A DNA stretch of 64,000 nt from the NCBI RefSeq assembly GCF_003885045.1, contig NZ_RHJS01000001.1, positions 62,001 to 126,000 of the forward strand. The letters are read 5' to 3'. Both the position numbers and the translations under genes were made by a program. The stretch's first letter is position 1. Every line of letters starts with the position of its first letter. Source of the DNA: Schaedlerella arabinosiphila (lineage in GTDB: Bacteria; Bacillota; Clostridia; Lachnospirales; Lachnospiraceae). Under the pieces are notes generated by a model. That model had not been told where the DNA came from. It was given only the letters and a program-made list of their open reading frames with translations, and searched no databases. Of the stretch, positions 1 through 8,048 are shown in pieces.

Positions 1-2
1 GG

Positions 3-392
3 AAACGGTTTGTTACGATCATTGAGCCTCTCTTCACCCGGGTAGATGTTAAACGGTTTACAAAGGAAGAATGGGAACGGTATCTTTCCAGAAAGGTATA
101 TGGCCTGCGTGCATACATGGAACAGATCCATGAAAAGGAGTCCTGTCAGGTACAGCTTGTGGCCGTATGCGAGGATGTGGATGATTTCCGGAAGATCAGC
201 ACGATGATCTGCAATGTATTTCCGGAGCAGATGCTGGAACAGGTTTACTATACGGCGGAAGGATCCCTGAAAAGCGTGAATTATGATATCATGCAGAGCC
301 TGATCAGGGTTACATCACTGAAACAGGGAACGGCCGGAACCATGAGACTGCCGGGGAGCGTCTCATCCCAGCTGGCATACAGGTTTTTCTGA
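3..392 (+). CDS. C-terminal part of an unknown protein, cut by window start
   Basis: The frame is open from the first complete codon of the window, so the start lies upstream; 129 residues and the stop are visible. The Met at 117 has no convincing ribosome site and is probably internal. The visible part is a soluble mixed alpha/beta-looking sequence (LVAVCEDVDDFRKISTM region) ending in a Gly/Ser-containing tail. I do not recognise the family. A 46-codon membrane-protein ORF begins 2 bases after its stop, which suggests they share a transcript. Real coding is likely because the frame stays open to the window edge and codon use is balanced, unlike the AT-rich DNA downstream. Confidence 0.6.
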   Translation, partial: KRFVTIIEPLFTRVDVKRFTKEEWERYLSRKVYGLRAYMEQIHEKESCQVQLVAVCEDVDDFRKISTMICNVFPEQMLEQVYYTAEGSLKSVNYDIMQSLIRVTSLKQGTAGTMRLPGSVSSQLAYRFF

Positions 393-394
393 AT

Positions 395-535
395 ATGAGG
401 AAGAAAGAGAAGATTGCGGCGGCGATTTTGGTGACGGCGGTATTTTTGGAGCTTGTGAAGTATGGGGTGGCGGTGAAAATAGTGGGGATGGTGGTGATTG
501 GGTATTGGGGTTATGAGTGGTGGAAGAGGAGGTAG
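395..535 (+). CDS. Small membrane protein (46 aa)
   Basis: ATG at 395 lies 2 bases after the upstream stop, so translation is probably coupled. The product begins MRKKEK, continues with a hydrophobic stretch (AAAILVTAVFLELV, then VAVKIVGMVVIGYWG) and ends in a basic WWKRR tail: one or two membrane segments flanked by positive charge. Codon use is strikingly GTG/GCG-rich. No family is recognised. Small hydrophobic ORFs of this kind are common at the ends of mobile-element operons, but that is inference. The opposite strand carries a proline-rich ORF that I treat as a shadow. Confidence 0.5.
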   Translation: MRKKEKIAAAILVTAVFLELVKYGVAVKIVGMVVIGYWGYEWWKRR

Positions 536-1298
536 AAATATATAACATTGACTAACGAGAAAGAAAAAAGTGCATTTTAGACAAGATATATATACAAGAG
601 TATATTAGGTGTGCTATCTTTTGTAAAATAATATTTCCATAATTAAGGAAGGCTAAATTTGATTCAATGTGGATATAAATATAGCACAACTGATATACTG
701 TCCGAATTATAACTGCAAAAACTCCGCAGAATAATTTTCAATTGGTAAAGCTGTAGAATGCGATACTGATAACATCATTGATTGAAGCCAACTTGGTCTG
801 ATGGGAAATTATTATGCGGGGTTTTATGTTTATAATTAGTATATTATGAAAGAAATATAGAAAATGCTGAGTTAGAGTTTTTGAATTGAAAATGATATAA
901 AAATATGAAGAAGTTTAGACACGATATTAGAATATATAGAAAAATTGCAAATGAATTAGTGGTTATACACACAAGAGTTCCAAATATTGGAACATATGAG
1001 ACTTTTATATTTATTGAAAGAATAGAAACTTAGAAATTCTATCTTGCTACTAAATGAAGTGAATACTTTAGTATATAGGCTTGCACCAGTATTATAAGGT
1101 GAGTGGTCTCGGAAAGTCGCTGAAACCACAATAGAAAATAAAGCAGTATGAAAGAGTTCAGCAAGTGGAGAGAAAACTGACCATTTTAAAATTATTGAGG
1201 AGAACCGTTCTGAAAAAAGGGCATAGAGTAGTAAGCCTGTTAGAAATAAGTTTTTTAACAGGATAAGCAGAAGGTTTGTTTATGGCATTTATAATAGA
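536..1298. other. AT-rich stretch without a supported gene
   Basis: No frame longer than a few dozen codons with a ribosome site is present. The sequence is AT-rich and broken by stops in all frames, like decayed coding DNA next to insertion-sequence remnants. I see no RNA gene or clear repeat here. Confidence 0.5.
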
Positions 1299-1663
1299 TC
1301 AGGCAGCGTACAAGTGTGCCGCTTTATATCTGGCATCAAGGTGTATACACATGTCAATGAGCATACCCCAGAAGGAGAAATGATCCTTGCCGCGTATTTT
1401 CATGCTCTGCAGGAAATAGTCATTGAGAACGCGGTCGTTGACGCGTTCACAGGCGGTACGCTCCTTGTAAAGATCCTTATATTGCTGGGAATCCCTGGGG
1501 ATACGCGGCTGGAAACGTCTCCTTTATTCTTTATGTAGACCGTGCGTCCATAGCTGCCAGGAGAGCATTCGGCGGCGTGAGGGCATGCCTTAATACGGCC
1601 GCATTTTAAAGGACATCGGTATTTATGCGCGTCTTTGACCGGGGCATTTCCCCAAAAGCACAT
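1299..1663 (-). pseudogene. Remnant of a DDE transposase (C-terminal end)
   Basis: On the minus strand the frame gives KYRCPLKCGRIKACPHAAEC and YGRTVYIK, matching the Cys-rich segment of the intact transposase at 2221-3702 (KFKCP, CENPCSTAKYGRTVHL). It then shifts frame and continues as RDSQQYKDLYKERTACERVN followed by MCIHLDARYKAAH, the typical end of this transposase group (compare CQHLDAW in the intact copy). It stops at 1299-1301. The N-terminal catalytic part is missing and there is at least one frameshift, so this is a dead fragment of a related but different element. Confidence 0.75.
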
Positions 1664-1708
1664 TTTAGCATGTATGTCAAGAGTTTTATGAAAAAAATAA
1701 AATGTTTT

Positions 1709-1905
1709 TGTTACTATTCACAGTCGGATAAAAAATGGCAGTCGGATTCTTCAAGCGAAGCTTGTAAGAAGCCGATTGACAGTTTTTATCTGACTGGAAT
1801 CAGTCACTTCACCCACATAAGCAAAAAATCAAGATGCGAAGCATCGGCAGACGGCTTTGCCGACTGTTTTTGCGCATGTGAGTGAAATGACTGTGAATAG
1901 TAACA
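1709..1905. repeat. Palindromic element with 17-bp inverted ends
   Basis: The ends TGTTACTATTCACAGTC (1709-1725) and GACTGTGAATAGTAACA (1889-1905) are perfect inverted repeats. The interior holds further self-complementary blocks (AGATGCGAAGCATC-like and GGCAGACGGCTTTGCC-like). The whole 197 bp could fold as a branched hairpin. No ORF is credible inside. It resembles a MITE or dispersed intergenic repeat; I see only one copy in this window. Confidence 0.7.
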
Positions 1906-1951
1906 TGTTTTTTCAAGAAGAAAGATGTTATGTGGAGGAAAATGTTACAAA

Positions 1952-2092
1952 ATGATAGCGAAAAATAGAGGTAATGAAGTGATTTTGGAAATGGTAGAAG
2001 CCTTGAAAAATAAGGACTTTGACTTTCCGAGAGCAGACAAAATAGGCTCTCGGAATCTTAAGCCTGACGACCAAAACTCGGTGTCTAACTGA
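1952..2092 (+). pseudogene. Small ORF probably truncated by the adjacent IS element
   Basis: ATG 1952 follows a good ribosome site (GGAGG about 10 bases upstream) and opens a 46-codon frame beginning MIAKNRGNEVILEMVEALKN. After codon ~28 the frame enters the left terminal repeat of the insertion sequence (from about 2043) and stops at 2092. The first ~28 residues look like a genuine protein start, so this is probably the 5' end of a gene cut by the insertion; I could not find its continuation past 3890. Confidence 0.35.
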
Positions 2093-3889
2093 ACATTGAA
2101 AAGTAAATATTGTCCAAAATAGAATTGCTGAAATAAATTTTGAGAAAAAGGGCGCAGTTTGCTAGACCATGCGCCAGACAGGGTTTATAATGGTATTGCT
2201 TATTCAGTTAAGCGGATTGTTCAAAGTACATCTTTTAGACGGGGCGTCTTTGGCAAATCCCATGCATCAAGATGCTGACACATCATGATGGCAAACAGGC
2301 GGCAGTACCACATCTTAGAGGAGCGGTATCTGCCGTCTTCTAATTTATAGTCTACTTTCTCACGTTTGTTACAGCGTTCAGCAGAAGTCCTTGCATTGTA
2401 CTCCAGTTTCCACTCCTTGCTGCTGCGGGGAGGGTCATTAAAAAGCCTTGGGTTGTCTTTCAAAACGAGATGGACGGTTCTGCCATATTTTGCAGTTGAA
2501 CATGGATTTTCACAAGTACAGGTAACGTTGCCCCCGGCAAAGCTGATCTTAGGGCATTTAAATTTTGTCCTGCCTTTTGCAGATTCCGTACCGTCCCTGC
2601 GCATGACATGGCCTTCCCGACATATGGGTACGCCGTGATTGTTGATGGTAAAATCATCTTTATAGACAGGAGGCCGTCCTCTGTCAGCATTCAGGTCAAT
2701 AAAAGGAACGGTGCCATGATCGCGGCAGTATTCGTAGTAAGGCATTGCATCATGGGCGGAATCCAGCAGGAGTTTTGTAACAACGGCTTCTGGCAGGAAC
2801 CGTTTCATGGAAAACCAGTTATAAAGGAAACCGATGGAATCATGCCGGGAAGCGGGGCTGAGGAAAGGGAAGATCGGGAGGTCATTTTCCGAATCGGCGG
2901 CAGTAAGCATGTATAAATCATAGCCAAAGTAATAGCAGTCCCGATGGGAATCCCAACCGATGTTACAGTCGGGTTGGCTGTAAATGCGGTTGCACATGCA
3001 GTCATGGATACCCTTTTCCAGACAGTCACAGGTGCGTTTTTTCCGTTCCTGTGCAGCGGTATAAACAGGGGTGCCATCACCGGCAAGGGAAAGGCTGAGC
3101 AGGTCAACCAACCCATCCTGTACGGAATGTTCAAGAAAAAGCACCTTAAAAATTTCGTAGAGGAGTTTGCAGGGTTCCATGTCAGTGGGAGGATGCTCCT
3201 CGAACTGCTGAAAAAGGTCTTTGACAGTGACTTTTTCAACAGTAGGAGCTTTGTCGCCCTTCTTATCCGGCTTTTTGGGCTTTTCCTTTGGGGGATGGAT
3301 GGGATCGGAAAGGTTATCCTTGTCAGAGAGCCACAGACGTCCCAGGAAATCGTAAAAAGTGCCGGTACCGGGGGTATCCCCGATGAAGAAGCCGGAAAGG
3401 ATGGCATGGAGATGGTTTTCCTTGAGGTCGGCAGCCCACTTCGTATAGGAAGAGGCCTTGAACTCGACGGAAAGAAGGATGGAACGGAGCATATCGGAAG
3501 GTAGTCTGGGTGCAGGACCGAAAACAGAATAGCGGCCTTGCATGAGGGAATCCAGCTCCGAGAGGTCAAGAGCCCAGAATTTTTCCATGATATCCCATGT
3601 AGAGGCAGGGAGAGAGGAAATAGCATCCGGATAATATTTACGCAACTGAGTCAGGACACGTTCCTGATAGGCGGCATGGCCGCCAGGATTAAAAGGTTTC
3701 AATAAATCGCCCCAATCAAAAAATTTGTACCGGTTGCGCCGGAACGAATTACCTTGTTAATCAAGGGGCGCGAAGCGCCGCATTTTTGAGGCGATTTGTC
3801 AATAGTTTTTTTGAAAAAAGTGGGGGAATTTATAAAAAACGCCTCTCGGAAGTCACATAAAATAAGGCTTTGAGATTCCGAGAGCCTAT
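2043..3889. mobile_element. Insertion sequence with a DDE transposase, about 1.85 kb
   Basis: Inverted ends are visible: TAGGCTCTCGGAATCT on the left (2043-2058) and AGATTCCGAGAGCCTA on the right (3873-3888). Each end is also part of a local hairpin, because TTCCGAGAGC precedes the left end and CCTCTCGGAA precedes the right end. The single gene inside is the minus-strand transposase. The exact outer boundary is uncertain because of these nested repeats, and no clear target duplication was found. Confidence 0.65.
2221..3702 (-). CDS. DDE transposase (IS1182/IS4-like superfamily), 493 aa, intact
   Basis: Full-length transposase that would cut and rejoin the ends of its element. Visible features: an N-terminal helical DNA-binding part, a central LAGDGTPVY segment with the first catalytic Asp, LLDSAHDAMPYYEYCRDHG carrying the second Asp, a C-terminal Cys-rich zinc-like segment (CPK...CTCENPC), and the family end CQHLDAWDLPKTPRLKDVL. 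No internal stop is present, and the terminal repeats are preserved, so the element may still be mobile. A related decayed copy lies at 1299-1663. The superfamily call is from overall pattern; the exact IS family needs a database comparison. Confidence 0.85.
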   Translation of the reverse strand: MKPFNPGGHAAYQERVLTQLRKYYPDAISSLPASTWDIMEKFWALDLSELDSLMQGRYSVFGPAPRLPSDMLRSILLSVEFKASSYTKWAADLKENHLHAILSGFFIGDTPGTGTFYDFLGRLWLSDKDNLSDPIHPPKEKPKKPDKKGDKAPTVEKVTVKDLFQQFEEHPPTDMEPCKLLYEIFKVLFLEHSVQDGLVDLLSLSLAGDGTPVYTAAQERKKRTCDCLEKGIHDCMCNRIYSQPDCNIGWDSHRDCYYFGYDLYMLTAADSENDLPIFPFLSPASRHDSIGFLYNWFSMKRFLPEAVVTKLLLDSAHDAMPYYEYCRDHGTVPFIDLNADRGRPPVYKDDFTINNHGVPICREGHVMRRDGTESAKGRTKFKCPKISFAGGNVTCTCENPCSTAKYGRTVHLVLKDNPRLFNDPPRSSKEWKLEYNARTSAERCNKREKVDYKLEDGRYRSSKMWYCRLFAIMMCQHLDAWDLPKTPRLKDVL

Positions 3890-4139
3890 CAAAGTAAAAG
3901 GGAGGGATGTGACGATGGATTTATAGAAAATTAAGATTTCTGTATTATAGAGTAATGTAAGAAAAAAATTGATACAAAAGAAAAATACATAGTCTTTTCT
4001 TCATAGTTTAATATTAATGTTTATATATTCATTTTAATAATATTCACTATAGATATGAAGATTTCGATTTATTACTAAACAGATAAATGATTTATATAAT
4101 AGATCTGCTATTAGCATCAGAAGATGAGGAGGAGTGAGA
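3890..4139. other. AT-rich leader region before the XRE gene
   Basis: About 250 bases with no ORF. It is very AT-rich and likely contains the promoter of the regulator gene, but no clear -35/-10 pair stands out. Confidence 0.4.
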
Positions 4140-4466
4140 GTGACTCAAGATTTATATGTACAGGCTGGAAATAGAATAAGGGAATTAAGAGAAAATAGAG
4201 GATATACAAGAGAGCAACTTGCGGAGATAGCAAATATATCCACTAAGTTTCTATATGAAATAGAAGTTGGAAATAAAGGATTTTCTGCACATACATTATG
4301 TATGTTAGCTGAAGGATTAGGTATTAGTTGCGATTATATTCTTTATGGGGTTGTTGAATACGATTCTAAATCAGAAATAGATTATATCCTGAAACAATTT
4401 CCAGATGAGAAAATTGCGGAGGTAGTGAAAATATTTAATGCTATATGCCAGCTTGCAATTTTTTAG
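4140..4466 (+). CDS. XRE-family (Cro/C1 HTH) transcriptional regulator, 108 aa
   Basis: N-terminal helix-turn-helix: RIRELRENRGYTREQLAEIA, then ISTKFLYEIEVGNKGFSAHT and LCMLAEGLGISCDYILYG, the standard XRE fold over residues ~10-70. A short C-terminal helical tail (residues ~75-108) may dimerise. I chose the GTG at 4140 because GAGGAGG lies about 7 bases upstream; the in-frame GTG at 4134 would be too close to that site. The gene stands alone between insertion-sequence debris, so its target is unknown; it may be a leftover of a lost mobile element. Confidence 0.85.
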   Translation: MTQDLYVQAGNRIRELRENRGYTREQLAEIANISTKFLYEIEVGNKGFSAHTLCMLAEGLGISCDYILYGVVEYDSKSEIDYILKQFPDEKIAEVVKIFNAICQLAIF

Positions 4467-4707
4467 GCGTTTACGAACAATTTCTTGTGCAAAATGGTAA
4501 AATTCTCGTATCGTGCTTTTCTGGTTTATCCGGGTTAGGTACTATTAATAAATATTTAAGGAACAGATATAAATAAAGTTAAATTTATGTAAATACTTTG
4601 GGGAATCGTTTTGTTTTGTAACGGATATGGAAGGTCTTTGTATTATTTTGAAGAGTTTCACAGAAGAAATATATAACGATTCCCCAGATATCTCTCTTTC
4701 ATCTTAA
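4467..4707. other. Intergenic, nothing recognised
   Basis: AT-rich spacer between the XRE gene and decayed transposase DNA; no ORF or clear terminator was seen. Confidence 0.4.
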
Positions 4708-5925
4708 TCATTTTTTATTGAAAATTGCTAAAGATATAGCGCCAACTACACAGTAGCATAATTCCTTATGCGGCTGTGCACATCCAGTTATTCTATGGGA
4801 CAAATTTCTTGCTCCATAGTATAATGGCCATCCGGCATCTTTGAGTTTTCGCCGTTTCTCACGCTCCTCACGGAATTTATCAATATCGGGATATAACTTT
4901 TTCAGCCTGATTCTCGAATCCTAGGCCGTAAATTGCCAGTTGATGGGAGATGGGGTCTTATCATAGGAGTCATTCCATGCTTTTAGTTCCAGGCGCAGTT
5001 CCCCTATACTGGGTATCCTACGGTCAAGACATTCTCTGGTCATAATGTTAATCCCTGTTTCAGCAATATCCAGCCAGCTTCCATGTTTCGAAGTATAGTG
5101 GACTTCCAGTTTTTTGGTAATCCGACGCTCTTCCTCAGGAGGGAATGTCTATAAAGGGATGCGGTAGAATGCGTGTTTAGGTTATCCATGACAAGACTGA
5201 CTCTCTCTGCCTCCGGCTCTACCTCTGCTCCCGGACGCATCGGTAGGGACTCCCTGCTGTCTCCGAGGATATGATAAAGTTTTTCATCCATGCACCATAC
5301 GGGGCAGAAAGGATTGTAGGGAAGCCGGTGAACGTCCAATATGTCTTCCATATGTGCTACAAACTCTGCATTCTCTTTTGGTGAAATAGAAATACACCAG
5401 TAGTTGTCTCAGACGGGGCCGGATTTTGTTGCGCTTGCATGATCCTTCCGATTGTTGCGCGGCTTAAAAGCTCTTCCATGATAACCTCACATTGCTACGC
5501 CAGCAAAGTAACTGTCTAGCAGGCATAGCCCTCAGACGGAGGCATGCATGTCCTGGCAATGATCTTAGCCTCAATGTCGCGTGTCGCTTTGAGTCGTGCT
5601 GTGTCAGAATTCGGGTTTCTTTCGGGTTCTAACGGCAGCAAGCCCCTCCCGGCAGTATTTTTTATGTATCAATGATCGTTGGGATAGACGCACCTGATGT
5701 AGCCGCAATCTCACTGTAAATGGGCACGGTTTTTTGTTTGCTCTCATCTGCGGTAAGAAGGATTGCATACCGTGTCCTTGCATTTGATGATGTGGCTTTT
5801 TTCAGAAGATGCTGGTGATTTTTCTCTCCTTACGGGAGATCCATATCCGATATGAGCGTAATCTTGCTATATGTGTTTCTCCAATTGGATTTCAGGGTCA
5901 GGGGGGCGCATGCCAGTTTAAGAAT
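4708..5925 (-). pseudogene. Decayed IS630-family transposase
   Basis: Read on the minus strand in several frames, the region gives IS630 hallmarks: ESKQKTVPIYSEIAATSGAS, then CMDEKLYHILGDSRESLPMR, VSLVMDNLNTHSTASLYRH (the DNxxxH segment), VHYTSKHGSWLDIAETGINI and the end GAISLAIFNKK. Multiple frameshifts and stops separate these blocks. The stretch 5040-5351 is only one surviving open piece. No function is expected; no ends of the element were identified. Confidence 0.75.
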
Positions 5926-5954
5926 CCAACCTGATGCCAGAAATGTTTCGATGG

Positions 5955-6215
5955 ATCTCTTACCTCATGCTGTGAATTTCTTTGAAAAGTATAAGCAAAA
6001 ATTCTTTGATTTTTGAAAGCCTTAATGCCAGAGCTTCCACATCCATTTCCTGCTCTTTCTTTTCCGTTTGGGATGATCTTCCCCGTATCCGGGTCAAACT
6101 GATCGATATAATGTTTGCGTTGTATTTTCTTTTGCTTGGCATCATCTCATTCATATGTTGTTTCGTATGCGTAATAGGTATTTGTATGTTTATTGTAAGG
6201 CTTTGTGATTGACAT
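5955..6215 (-). pseudogene. N-terminal remnant of another transposase
   Basis: From the ATG at 6215 the minus strand reads MSITKPYNKHTNTYYAYETT, an in-frame stop, then KHYIDQFDPDTGKIIPNGKE, the N-terminal pattern of an IS1634-like transposase. It breaks off near 5955, where the IS630 remnant begins. A premature stop and truncation make it dead. The ORFs in other frames here are shadows. Confidence 0.55.
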
Positions 6216-6218
6216 AAA

Positions 6219-6274
6219 TCTGCTTCTCTATGCCAAATAATATATAGATATTTTAGCATAGAGAAGCAGATTTT
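6219..6274. repeat. Inverted repeat upstream of the transposase remnant
   Basis: ATCTGCTTCTCTATGC and its complement GCATAGAGAAGCAGAT flank an AT-rich loop. It lies just upstream of the remnant's start codon and may be an element end or a transcription terminator without a clear T-run. Confidence 0.55.
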
Positions 6275-6616
6275 GTTAATACATTTCTTAATGTATGGAA
6301 GTAGACCAACTAAAGTACATAAATTAGGTACTAAAAGAGGTTTTTAAAAAAAAGAAACAATCATATAATACAAAAGTAGTGTAAAATCTATTATAAATAA
6401 TCAAGAAAATCTCATTTGCTTTAACAGATTATATTTTGCTTATGAAACCTACATCAAAGTCAGACTCGATGGAGATTCTAATGCAAAGTTTGGTCTATTA
6501 AGTCAAAAGCAGGAGAAGAAAAATTCATAACCCATGCGACCATAAATTTGGCTAGAGATAATCTGGATTTAAAATATGATTTTGACACTACCAAAAAAGC
6601 AAAGGAGGAAATAAAA
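6275..6616. other. AT-rich region upstream of the peptide ORF, with coding-like debris
   Basis: No complete gene. On the plus strand, one frame reads YETYIKVRLDGDSNAK and the next frame continues KSKAGEEKFITHATINLARD and DLKYDFDTTKKAKEEIK, joined by a one-base shift near 6490. This looks like the tail of a decayed gene. The second frame runs without a stop into the 10-codon ORF at 6617, but has no start codon with a ribosome site. Confidence 0.45.
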
Positions 6617-6649
6617 ATGGAAACACGTGGAACTAATGTAATTTGCTAA
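6617..6649 (+). CDS. Candidate RiPP precursor: 10-residue ORF ending in Cys
   Basis: ATG at 6617 lies 8 bases after a perfect AAAGGAGG (6601-6608). The product is METRGTNVIC. Its last three residues, V-I-C, fit the published preference of EpiD-type decarboxylases for a hydrophobic residue, a small or branched residue, then C-terminal Cys. An EpiD-like enzyme and a SPASM radical SAM enzyme are encoded directly downstream on the same strand, behind an attenuator-like hairpin. This is very short for a precursor and has no leader, so the call is inference. The alternative is that it is the tail of a longer, degraded frame that runs through 6490-6616. Confidence 0.5.
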   Translation: METRGTNVIC

Positions 6650-6660
6650 AACGGAAAATG

Positions 6661-6697
6661 TAAGGGGACATTTTATTGTAAGTCCCCTTATAGTTTT
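6661..6697 (+). terminator. Attenuator-like terminator between peptide ORF and enzymes
   Basis: TAAGGGGAC (6661-6669) pairs with GTCCCCTTA (6682-6690), followed by TAGTTTTTTC. A 9-bp stem with a T-run is a Rho-independent terminator. Placed between a tiny ORF and its maturases, it would give more precursor than enzyme transcript, as in many RiPP operons. Confidence 0.75.
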
Positions 6698-6727
6698 TTC
6701 TAATCTATTTTTTGAAAGGATTTCAAA

Positions 6728-8008
6728 ATGAGTAAGTATAAGAAATCATATTATAATTACTATTTTAATTATAATAATAACACAGTTATTTTTAATACAT
6801 TAACTGGACAAATATCAAAATTAGAAGGACCGGAAATTGCTTTATTTAATTGTAATACCAGTGCATATAAACCTGAAAGTCTAAATTCCGAAAAAGAAAA
6901 AGAATTACTTTACAAAGGTATGATTCTAAATTGTGAAGTTGATGAAAGAAAGATTATTGAAAAAAATTATTTGGATTATATTAATAATAATGAATTATTT
7001 TTAATAATTTTGCCGACAGAACAATGTAATTTACGTTGTATTTATTGCTATGAAAAATTTACTAAAGGTTCAATGACTATAGATTTACAAAAAAGTGTGA
7101 TAAGTTTTCTTGAAAAAAAATTAGAAAACTATAAAGCTTTATATATATCTTGGTTTGGAGGGGAACCTCTTTTAGCTATTGATGTTATTGAATCTATGAG
7201 TAAAGAAATTATTGCATTATGCAAGGAAAAAAATGTTACTTATTATGCTGGTATTACTACTAATGGTACTTTGCTAAATGAAAAAAATTTTAAACTTCTA
7301 TTAAATGCAAGGGTCTACGATTATCAAATTACTTTAGATGGTTGTCAAGAAACTCATGATAATCAAAGAGTCGATATGTCTGGGGAAGGTACCTTCTCTA
7401 AAATATACAATAATTTATTAATAATGAAATCTTTTAAAGATAATTTTGGCGTAATATTGAGGACAAATATTGGCGTAGAAACTGAAATATCAGTAAACTC
7501 ATATATAGATAAAATATATATGGACTTTGGTAATGATACTCGTTTTAAACTTCATCTTGTCGCAATAGCTGATTTGACTGGTGAGTTAAAATCAACTATA
7601 GATTTATGTGATACATCACATTTGTTTCCATTTTATAATTACGCCCGAAGTAAAGGAATAGATTTTAATTATTATAAATCGCTATATAAGCCTGGTGGTA
7701 TGATTTGTTATGCTGCAAATCCAAACTCTTTTGTAATTGGATCAGATGGAAATATTTATAAATGCACAGTTGCTTTTGAAGAAGAGGTAAATAATGTTGG
7801 GAAGCTCGAAAATGGAAAATTAAATTGTATTAACCGAAAACTTTGCCTTTGGAATAATAATGGTTTTGAAACATCTGAAAAATGTAAATATTGTAAATTT
7901 TTACCAATATGTTTCGGGAAATTCTGTCCTTTGGAAAAGATAATTCATCACGAAGAACCTTGTCCGCCTTTTAAAAAATATATAGAAAGGTATTTTAAAC
8001 TCTTTTAA
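6728..8008 (+). CDS. Radical SAM peptide maturase with SPASM domain, 426 aa
   Basis: Predicted to use S-adenosylmethionine and Fe-S clusters to modify a ribosomal peptide. Residues ~1-85 form the N-terminal domain typical of SPASM maturases. The radical SAM core has CNLRCIYC with cluster Cys 100, 104 and 107, and WFGGEPLL near 142-149. The C-terminal SPASM region has Cys at 327, 346, 373, 386, 389, 395, 400 and 412, enough for two auxiliary clusters. ATG 6728 follows AAAGGA with 7 bases spacing. It is preceded by the 10-codon peptide ORF and followed, 40 bases on, by an EpiD-like decarboxylase. The gene is very AT-rich compared with the later parts of the window, suggesting transfer. The exact bond it makes is unknown; a thioether or C-C/C-O crosslink are options. 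Confidence 0.9.
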   Translation: MSKYKKSYYNYYFNYNNNTVIFNTLTGQISKLEGPEIALFNCNTSAYKPESLNSEKEKELLYKGMILNCEVDERKIIEKNYLDYINNNELFLIILPTEQCNLRCIYCYEKFTKGSMTIDLQKSVISFLEKKLENYKALYISWFGGEPLLAIDVIESMSKEIIALCKEKNVTYYAGITTNGTLLNEKNFKLLLNARVYDYQITLDGCQETHDNQRVDMSGEGTFSKIYNNLLIMKSFKDNFGVILRTNIGVETEISVNSYIDKIYMDFGNDTRFKLHLVAIADLTGELKSTIDLCDTSHLFPFYNYARSKGIDFNYYKSLYKPGGMICYAANPNSFVIGSDGNIYKCTVAFEEEVNNVGKLENGKLNCINRKLCLWNNNGFETSEKCKYCKFLPICFGKFCPLEKIIHHEEPCPPFKKYIERYFKLF

Positions 8009-8048
8009 ATTATATATGACGAACGGGTAAGAAGTTAGAGAGGTGCTT

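Noticed and set aside
363..548. Minus-strand proline-rich ORF
   Set aside because: Antisense to the small membrane protein; low-complexity Pro/Ser from the GTG/GGG-rich coding strand and no ribosome site.
1625..1885. Plus-strand 86-codon ORF
   Set aside because: Spans a transposase remnant and a palindromic repeat; no ribosome site and no protein-like pattern.
2366..3626. Several long ORFs opposite and alongside the intact transposase
   Set aside because: Shadows of the DDE transposase gene in other frames.
5982..6212. Plus-strand ORF with a hydrophobic end
   Set aside because: Antisense to the transposase remnant at 5955-6215, which explains the sequence.
6213..6616. Possible promoter TTGACA near 6582 for the peptide ORF
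   Set aside because: No -10 box at proper distance; the true promoter was not located.
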